This document shows, in pieces, positions 1-4,331 of a DNA stretch of 9,693 nt. The stretch covers positions 1-9,693 of the forward strand of contig JAHFUF010000133.1 of assembly GCA_023265235.1 (NCBI GenBank), read 5' to 3'. A program made the position numbers and the translations under genes. The stretch's first letter is position 1. Every line of letters starts with the position of its first letter. A model generated the notes under the pieces. It saw nothing but the letters and a program-made list of their open reading frames with translations, was not told the origin of the DNA and did not search any database. The stretch is from Blastocatellia bacterium. Lineage in GTDB: Bacteria > Acidobacteriota > Blastocatellia > Chloracidobacteriales > JADJPF01.

Positions 1-835
1 TAGAGCTATTAGGGTTCTTAAAGACAGTAGTGCGGGCTTGTGTTAGCTCTTTTACAAGCTCAGTAAAGATAGGTAGGTTTTCGTCACGCTCTAATATGGT
101 GCCTTTTAGGTTAGTAAGCCCTGCAACTCTTTCCATAAGCTGCCAAACTTCTTTGTTTGTTGGGCGAGAATGGCTATCTATTAACATTCCATTTTGCCAG
201 TGTCCACCAACAAAATGTAGTTGAACTACACGTTCTAAAGGTATTTGAGCCAAGAAATTCTCTATATCAAATTTGTGATTAACAGAATTAATATAAAGAT
301 TAGTTATATCTAATAACATTCCAGAGTCTGTGCGCTCTAGGATTTCTGAAAGAAATTCCGCTTCATTCATTTCTGCTCCAGGAATTTGTAGCATATAAGT
401 AATATTTTCTATAATCAATGGTGCTGAAATAAGCTGTTTTACCTCTTTGATATTTTTAACAACCACATCAATTGCCTCCCAAGTAAATGGGAGTGGCGCG
501 AGATGGCCTATATCTATGCCACCAGCTTGAGTAAAACAAATATGTTCACTCCACCAAGGCGAGTTTAACCAATTGATTAGCCTAGCTAGTTTCTTAACAT
601 AGTCTTTGTCTAAGCCTTCAGCACTGCCTAGGGAAAGGTTTATACCGTGAGGAATTAGGGTGAAATGGTTTTTAAGTAACTCTAATTCCTCTTTTTTATA
701 TGGATCAGGGTCAATATAATGATCAGAAATAATCTCTAAGAAATCGACTTTATCACGATTAAGAAAAAGCTCAGACGTAAATTCATCGCGAAACCCTATT
801 CCAGCACCTAATATTGGCAGATTGGCTAGATTCAT
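1..835 (-). CDS. DUF692 / MNIO family multinuclear non-heme iron oxidase (3' end cut by window edge)
   Basis: I translated this frame by hand: it is open from the ATG at 835 to the left edge, giving 278 residues with no stop, close to the usual family length of roughly 280-290, so only the extreme C-terminus is missing. Family landmarks in order: LGAGIGFRDEF (9-19), DFLEIISDHY (31-40), PHGINLSLGS (62-71), WWSEHICF (94-101), LIIENITYM (140-148), LLDITNLYIN (174-183), LHFVGGHW (206-213), IDSHSRP (219-225) and LERDENLP (248-255). The family's likely metal ligands are therefore present: H63, H98, E143, D176, H207, D220, H222 and E249. Characterised members (MbnB, TglH, bufferin enzymes) use an iron cluster and oxygen to rearrange or excise atoms at peptide cysteines, usually with a small recognition partner, which is not visible here. 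It lies 47 bases downstream of a membrane protein with a Cys/Gly tail and probably shares its transcript. The start is preceded only by a weak GGA ribosome site, and no earlier in-frame ATG exists. Substrate and product are unknown. Confidence 0.93.
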   Translation of the reverse strand, partial: MNLANLPILGAGIGFRDEFTSELFLNRDKVDFLEIISDHYIDPDPYKKEELELLKNHFTLIPHGINLSLGSAEGLDKDYVKKLARLINWLNSPWWSEHICFTQAGGIDIGHLAPLPFTWEAIDVVVKNIKEVKQLISAPLIIENITYMLQIPGAEMNEAEFLSEILERTDSGMLLDITNLYINSVNHKFDIENFLAQIPLERVVQLHFVGGHWQNGMLIDSHSRPTNKEVWQLMERVAGLTNLKGTILERDENLPIFTELVKELTQARTTVFKNPNSS

Positions 836-884
836 AATTATTCCAGATCATTCTAGGAAGTTTATTGAAATAAACGGTTTATAT

Positions 885-1874
885 TTATCCACCACAGCCG
901 CCACCGCCACAACCGCCACCCCCGCAACTGCCACCACCACCACAGCTACCACTACTAGAACTACTGCTACCACAACCACCCCCGCAACTACCACCATTAG
1001 AAGCTGAACGATGGAAAGTTTGTTCAAAAGAATCAAATGATGTTCCTGCTAGTATTCCTACACCAAAAATAGCCATTGCTACTGCTGGAACCTGTGGATC
1101 ATAGCTTGGAGAAGTAACGTTTAGTCTTTCTTTTTGAGCAAGACTAGAAAATACTTTTTGTAATTCTTTTAGATAAAGTTTTCCGCGTCTGCTTAGACGA
1201 GGAGGTACACAAGCAATAATTAGGGTTATTAGTGAGATTATTGATAACAAAATTAAAAACCCAACATTATGTCTTCCTTGGCTGCTAGCAACAGCTACTT
1301 TGTAGCCAGCAAGACAAATTAGGACTAATGCTCCTGATGTCCCAACGCCCCAAGCAACTTGTTTAACTTTTTCAGAAGTAACCAAGTGATTTTTTTCTAA
1401 TATTCGTTGGTAGCCTTCACAATAAGTTTTTGCTCTGCCAGTTGTAGCAGCAAATTGGCTAAAGAGTTGCGAAGGCTTAACTCCTGCTATTGTTTTAGTA
1501 ACAGAGTTTTCTTTTACTGTTGTGGTTTGTTGAGAAATCCAACCAAATAAACTTTTTTCTAGATTTGAAAGCAAGGTTGGATCAGGGTGTGGTACTTTTT
1601 GTTCTAAATAAGTTGCTCCTAATTGTAAATATCCTTTATCAATTAGGTTAAATATCGCTAGACGAATCACTTCATTTTCTTTGCCACGCAGGTAAGCAAT
1701 TTCGTAAGCATCAGGTATTTGTGGTATTTGTAAAGGTTGGAGTGTATTGCTTTTATCAGTATTTCGTATCATTAACCAGCAAATCATAATTGTCAAAGTC
1801 GCAGTAGATAAGTAAAAAGCTAGAAAATCAAAGCCATGTAAATTGGCTATTGGATTGTCTGTTAACCAGTTCAT
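885..1874 (-). CDS. TIGR04222-type membrane protein with Cys/Gly-rich C-terminal tail
   Basis: The protein has 329 residues. The N-terminus (NPIANLHGFDFLAFYL, 7-22) leads into a first membrane helix at about 14-36. A soluble part of about 135 residues follows, containing PDAYEIAYLRG (54-64) and VIRLAIFNLIDKGYL (69-83), a winged-helix-like stretch typical of TIGR04222 proteins. Two further helices lie at about 173-197 and 203-223, then the basic PPRLSRRGKLYL (224-235). A less certain hydrophobic segment (262-281) precedes the tail. The tail (294-329) contains only Gly, Ser and Cys, with cysteines at 297, 301, 311, 317, 322 and 327. By the positive-inside rule the soluble middle is cytoplasmic. 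The tail is cytoplasmic too unless 262-281 spans the membrane. The ATG has a good ribosome site (GAGGT, 6-base spacer). The DUF692 gene lies directly downstream, a pairing I recall as recurrent for this family. The function is not established. I infer that the tail is a substrate for the MNIO enzyme. Confidence 0.85.
   Translation of the reverse strand: MNWLTDNPIANLHGFDFLAFYLSTATLTIMICWLMIRNTDKSNTLQPLQIPQIPDAYEIAYLRGKENEVIRLAIFNLIDKGYLQLGATYLEQKVPHPDPTLLSNLEKSLFGWISQQTTTVKENSVTKTIAGVKPSQLFSQFAATTGRAKTYCEGYQRILEKNHLVTSEKVKQVAWGVGTSGALVLICLAGYKVAVASSQGRHNVGFLILLSIISLITLIIACVPPRLSRRGKLYLKELQKVFSSLAQKERLNVTSPSYDPQVPAVAMAIFGVGILAGTSFDSFEQTFHRSASNGGSCGGGCGSSSSSSGSCGGGGSCGGGGCGGGGCGG
888..995 (-). 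repeat. Low-complexity segment encoding the Cys/Gly/Ser tail, with a 60-bp internal direct repeat
   Basis: These bases encode residues 294-329 of the membrane protein and are much more GC-rich than their surroundings, with runs of GGN and TGY codons. A 14-base identical block (CCACCCCCGCAACT on the plus strand) occurs at 916-929 and again at 976-989, exactly 60 bases or 20 codons apart. It places C317 in register with C297. The second copy shows that the tail grew, or can grow, by in-frame duplication. Apparent short open frames on either strand here are by-products of the repeat. Confidence 0.8.
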
Positions 1875-1880
1875 AAGTTT

Positions 1881-1885
1881 ACCTC
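1881..1885 (-). promoter_or_regulatory. Ribosome binding site of the TIGR04222 gene
   Basis: The minus strand reads GAGGT, then six bases, then the ATG at 1874. This is a good Shine-Dalgarno match and supports that start. Confidence 0.7.
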
Positions 1886-1911
1886 ATAGGGGTTAAATAT
1901 AAATTTCTCCC

Positions 1912-1941
1912 CTTGTAAATTATTGTCTACGTTATTGTTAA
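1912..1941 (-). promoter_or_regulatory. Candidate promoter for the TIGR04222-MNIO unit
   Basis: On the minus strand, TTAACA (1936-1941, five of six matches to the -35 consensus) is followed after 18 bases by TACAAG (1912-1917, four of six matches to -10). Transcription would start near 1905 and leave a leader of about 30 bases with the GAGGT site in it. Such matches are easy to find in AT-rich DNA, so this is only a candidate. Confidence 0.3.
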
Positions 1942-2001
1942 AGGTTTATTTTTGTTGGCATCATTATTATTTTTTTTATTATGACAAACAAGTAAAAACT
2001 A

Positions 2002-2030
2002 TGTAACAGAAAAATAAAATTTTTGTTACA
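2002..2030. repeat. Inverted repeat TGTAAC...GTTACA
   Basis: The arms TGTAAC (2002-2007) and GTTACA (2025-2030) pair. Inside them AAAAAT (2010-2015) pairs with ATTTTT (2019-2024), leaving a two-base bulge and an AAA loop. There is no following T run on either strand, so it is not a standard terminator. It could be an operator between divergent genes or part of an old mobile element. Confidence 0.5.
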
Positions 2031-2062
2031 TACTAATAAAATCAATAGGTTACAAGAGGCTA

Positions 2063-2090
2063 CTGGACAGTTCCCTAAAAGAGTGTCCAG
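2063..2090. repeat. Inverted repeat CTGGACA...TGTCCAG
   Basis: Perfect 7-base arms (2063-2069 and 2084-2090) flank a 14-base centre. This is one of the few GC-containing blocks in the gap. The sequence around TGTCCAG resembles the kind of terminal repeat seen on insertion sequences, but there is no transposase and the unit is only 28 bases. Neither arm is followed by a T run. Confidence 0.5.
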
Positions 2091-2095
2091 AAAAT

Positions 2096-2132
2096 ATATA
2101 TAGTAGTTCATTTTTTATGACCTACTATATAT
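2096..2132. repeat. Long AT-rich hairpin upstream of dusB
   Basis: Eleven-base arms (ATATATAGTAG at 2096-2106 and CTACTATATAT at 2122-2132) pair perfectly. After one T-C mismatch, TCAT (2108-2111) pairs with ATGA (2117-2120) around a five-T loop. The total is 15 pairs in 37 bases. It ends 17 bases before the likely -35 of dusB, so it could bind a regulator, extrude as a cruciform, or be a miniature-element relic. Confidence 0.55.
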
Positions 2133-2149
2133 TGTATAGTTATCTTTAA

Positions 2150-2177
2150 TTTCACAAGTTTATTTTAATGCTATAAT
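2150..2177 (+). promoter_or_regulatory. Probable extended -10 promoter for dusB-murB
   Basis: TGCTATAAT (2169-2177) is a perfect extended -10 element. A weak -35, TTTCAC (2150-2155), lies 16 bases upstream of the TATAAT hexamer. Transcription would start near 2184, giving a leader of about 37 bases before the dusB ATG. An AGGT (2207-2210) ten bases before the ATG is the only ribosome-site candidate. Confidence 0.55.
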
Positions 2178-2220
2178 TAGCGGTTCTCTTAGTTCATCAA
2201 GCTTTCAGGTAGTAATTTTT

Positions 2221-3219
2221 ATGAAGACAGAATATTACGTAGGTAATGTAAAAATCAAACCTAATCTAGTATTAGCTCCTATGGCAGGGGTGACAGACTC
2301 AGCTTTTCGCAAGCTAATTAAACGTTGTGGCGGAGTTGGATTAATTGTTACTGAATTTATCAGTGTTGAAGGATTAACTAGAAATAACTTAAAGTCACAC
2401 AAATTAATGTATTTTGAACCAGAAGAAAAGCCAATATCTATTCAATTTTTTGGCCATAATAGCGATAGAATGGCAGCCGCAGCCGAAGTTGCCGAAGCAG
2501 CAGGAGCAGATATTGTTGATATTAATTGTGGTTGCCCAGCCAAACAAGTTGTTAATAGTGGTGGTGGCTCTAGTTTACTTAAAGATTTACCTAAAATGGA
2601 AAAAATTCTTAAGGAAACTCGTAGGGTAATAAAAATCCCTCTTACGCTTAAATACCGTATTGGTTGGGATGAAAACTCTATCAATGCAGTTGAAGTAGGC
2701 AAAATGGCTGAAGCTTGTGGTATTGAGCAAGTTGCTATTCATGGCCGTACTCGTATGCAAGGTTATAGCGGTTTTGCTGATTGGAATGTTATTGCTCAAG
2801 TTAAGCAAGCTGTAAAAATTCCTGTAGTTGGTAGCGGTGATGTTTGTAGTGCAGAACAAGCTCTACAAAGACTTAGAGAAACTGATGTTGATGGAGTAAT
2901 GATAGGGCGTGGAGCAATGGCTAACCCTTGGATTTTCCGCCAAATTGATGAAATTATGCAAGGAATTACTCCTCATCAACCTACTATAGAAGAAAAACGA
3001 ATCTTTTTAGTAGATTATTTAGCAGTAATGCTACAGGAGATGCCTACAGAAAAGTCTGCATTAGGAAAAGTTAAACAGCTTTGTGGTCATTTTACTCGTG
3101 GCTTACCGGGTGGTGCGACTTTTCGTAATCAAATTTTTCACTCAAATACTGTAAGTGAGTTAACAGACAAAATAAACGAGTATTTTGCTACTGTAGAACC
3201 AGAACTTAGCTATGTTTGA
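2221..3219 (+). CDS. dusB: tRNA-dihydrouridine synthase, DusB-like
   Basis: The protein has 332 residues, normal for bacterial Dus enzymes, which reduce uridines in the tRNA D-loop to dihydrouridine using FMN and NADPH. The FMN-binding TIM barrel starts with LAPMAGVTDSAFRKL (18-32), then TEFISVEGL (44-52) and QFFGHN (75-80). The catalytic motif INCGCPAKQ (101-109) gives Cys105 as the likely proton donor. GGGSSLL (114-120), LKYRIGW (143-149) with K144, IHGRTRMQGYSG (173-184) with H174, VVGSGDV (202-208) and MIGRGAMANPWIF (227-239) complete the FMN and phosphate contacts. The last 80 or so residues form the helical tRNA-binding domain. Assignment to DusB rather than DusA or DusC rests on these motifs and on being the usual Dus in most bacteria. 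It overlaps murB by 8 bases and follows a probable extended -10 promoter. Confidence 0.95.
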   Translation: MKTEYYVGNVKIKPNLVLAPMAGVTDSAFRKLIKRCGGVGLIVTEFISVEGLTRNNLKSHKLMYFEPEEKPISIQFFGHNSDRMAAAAEVAEAAGADIVDINCGCPAKQVVNSGGGSSLLKDLPKMEKILKETRRVIKIPLTLKYRIGWDENSINAVEVGKMAEACGIEQVAIHGRTRMQGYSGFADWNVIAQVKQAVKIPVVGSGDVCSAEQALQRLRETDVDGVMIGRGAMANPWIFRQIDEIMQGITPHQPTIEEKRIFLVDYLAVMLQEMPTEKSALGKVKQLCGHFTRGLPGGATFRNQIFHSNTVSELTDKINEYFATVEPELSYV

Positions 3220-4282
3220 GGAAAAACTCCAAGAAAATGTTTTGCTTAGCCCTTTTACTACTTTAGGCATAGGAGGCTTAGCTCGTTATTTTGTTAATGC
3301 TTATGATGAGCAAACAATTTTTGATGCTGTAGTTTGGGCAAAAAAACATAAGCTACCTCTTTTTGTACTTGGTGGTGGTAGCAATTTGTTAATAGCTGAT
3401 AGTGGTTTTTCTGGGTTAGTTCTGCAAGTAAATAACTTAGGTATAGAAAATCTTTATCAGGATGGTAAAATTCTTGTAACTGTAGCAGCAGGAGAGACTT
3501 GGGATGATTTTGTTACATTTTCAGTAAAAAATAATTGGGCTGGCGTAGAAGGCCTGTCTGGTATTCCTGGCAAGGTTGGTGCGACTCCAATTCAAAACGT
3601 TGGGGCTTATGGTCAAGAAGTCAAAGACACTATAGTTAGGCTTCAAGCATATGATAGGTATCTAGGAAAAGTAGTTTCTTTTTCTAATGAGGAATGTAAG
3701 TTTAGTTACCGTCAAAGCCTTTTTAAGTCTGAGGCAAAAGACCGCTATATAATCCTAAAAGTCACCTATTGTTTAACTCCAGATTTCAGGCCAATAATTC
3801 ATTATCCAGAGTTACAAAAATACCTTTTAGAAAATTTTTCTTTAACTCCAAGCCTGCTAAATATTCGTGATGCTGTACTCTCTATTCGACGTAGTAAAGC
3901 AATGGTAGTAGATCCATTAGATCCTGATTCTAAGAGCGTAGGATCATTTTTTATGAATCCAATTGTTGAAGAGGAAAAGTTATTGTTAATAAAAGAAAAA
4001 TTACTCATAAAAGGTTTTAGTGACGCAATCCCTCAATTTCCTACTACAACAGGAACAGTTAAACTCTCGGCAGCTTGGTTAATTGAAAAGGCTGGGTTTA
4101 AGAAAGGCTATCAAAAAGGTAATGTGGCAGTTTCTAGTAAGCATACATTAGCATTAGTCAATAAAAATGGTGGAACTGCCAATGAAGTTTGCCTATTAGC
4201 AAAAGAAATTCAAAAAACAGTAAAAGAAAAGTTTGAGATTTGGCTAGAACCAGAACCAACCTATGTTGGTTTTAACAAATAA
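3212..4282 (+). CDS. murB: UDP-N-acetylenolpyruvoylglucosamine reductase (type I-like MurB)
   Basis: MurB reduces UDP-GlcNAc-enolpyruvate to UDP-MurNAc with NADPH and FAD, in the cytoplasmic stage of peptidoglycan synthesis. The protein has 356 residues. Landmarks are TTLGIGGLARYF (16-27), the FAD phosphate loop LGGGSNLLIADSGFSG (53-68), and GLSGIPGKVGATPIQNVGAYGQE (114-136). SYRQSLFK (165-172) holds the active-site Arg167 and is the loop typical of the longer E. coli-like type I enzymes. VGSFFMNP (243-250) holds Ser245, the likely proton donor. AAWLIEKAGFKKGYQKGNVAVS (287-308) and the C-terminal WLEPEPTYVG (344-353) hold the acidic catalytic residue. The ATG lies inside the dusB 3' end, with no strong ribosome site of its own, so translational coupling is likely. 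It is not near other cell-division or wall genes in this window. Confidence 0.96.
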   Translation: MFEEKLQENVLLSPFTTLGIGGLARYFVNAYDEQTIFDAVVWAKKHKLPLFVLGGGSNLLIADSGFSGLVLQVNNLGIENLYQDGKILVTVAAGETWDDFVTFSVKNNWAGVEGLSGIPGKVGATPIQNVGAYGQEVKDTIVRLQAYDRYLGKVVSFSNEECKFSYRQSLFKSEAKDRYIILKVTYCLTPDFRPIIHYPELQKYLLENFSLTPSLLNIRDAVLSIRRSKAMVVDPLDPDSKSVGSFFMNPIVEEEKLLLIKEKLLIKGFSDAIPQFPTTTGTVKLSAAWLIEKAGFKKGYQKGNVAVSSKHTLALVNKNGGTANEVCLLAKEIQKTVKEKFEIWLEPEPTYVGFNK

Positions 4283-4310
4283 AAAAGGGAGGATTTTTCC
4301 TCCCTTTTTT
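4281..4310. terminator. Bidirectional intrinsic terminator between murB and the receptor gene
   Basis: AAAAAAGGGAGGA (4281-4293) pairs perfectly with TCCTCCCTTTTTT (4298-4310) around a TTTT loop. Because the GC core is flanked by A runs on one side and T runs on the other, it works as hairpin plus U tract on both strands. It begins within the murB stop codon and lies 21 bases past the stop of the convergent receptor gene. Confidence 0.92.
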
Positions 4311-4331
4311 ATTTAGATCAATGTTTAACTA

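Larger units (their letters stand above)
1875..2220. other. Divergent intergenic region, 346 bases
   Basis: This gap separates the leftward TIGR04222-MNIO unit from rightward dusB-murB. It is very AT-rich and has no convincing open frame or RNA gene. It holds a promoter candidate on each side and three inverted repeats between them (2002-2030, 2063-2090, 2096-2132), described separately. TGTAACA, TGTTACA and GGTTACA occur at 2002, 2024 and 2048 and could be operator half-sites, but no regulator is identifiable. Confidence 0.6.

Noticed and set aside
30..224. Short plus-strand open frame (64 codons) at the left edge
   Set aside because: It lies wholly antisense to the DUF692 gene, whose translation matches family motifs throughout. 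No ribosome site or recognisable protein.
888..995. Possible CRISPR or tandem-repeat array in the CCACC-rich block
   Set aside because: The repeats are codon-scale and lie in frame within a protein that has a clear domain upstream. No regular repeat-spacer pattern.
822..1036. Two overlapping short open frames, one Thr/Ala-rich on plus and one Val/Ala-rich on minus
   Set aside because: Both are alternative-frame readings of the GC-rich repeat that encodes the Cys/Gly tail. Low-complexity composition and length follow from the repeat alone.
2063..2090. Intact insertion sequence at the TGTCCAG inverted repeat
   Set aside because: Only 28 bases, no transposase and no visible target duplication. 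At most a relic, so recorded as an inverted repeat.
2414..2859. Three short open frames on both strands inside dusB
   Set aside because: They are shadows of the DusB frame, which carries every catalytic and FMN motif.
3802..4008. Minus-strand frame of 68 codons inside murB
   Set aside because: Antisense to conserved MurB sequence including the catalytic serine region. No independent support.
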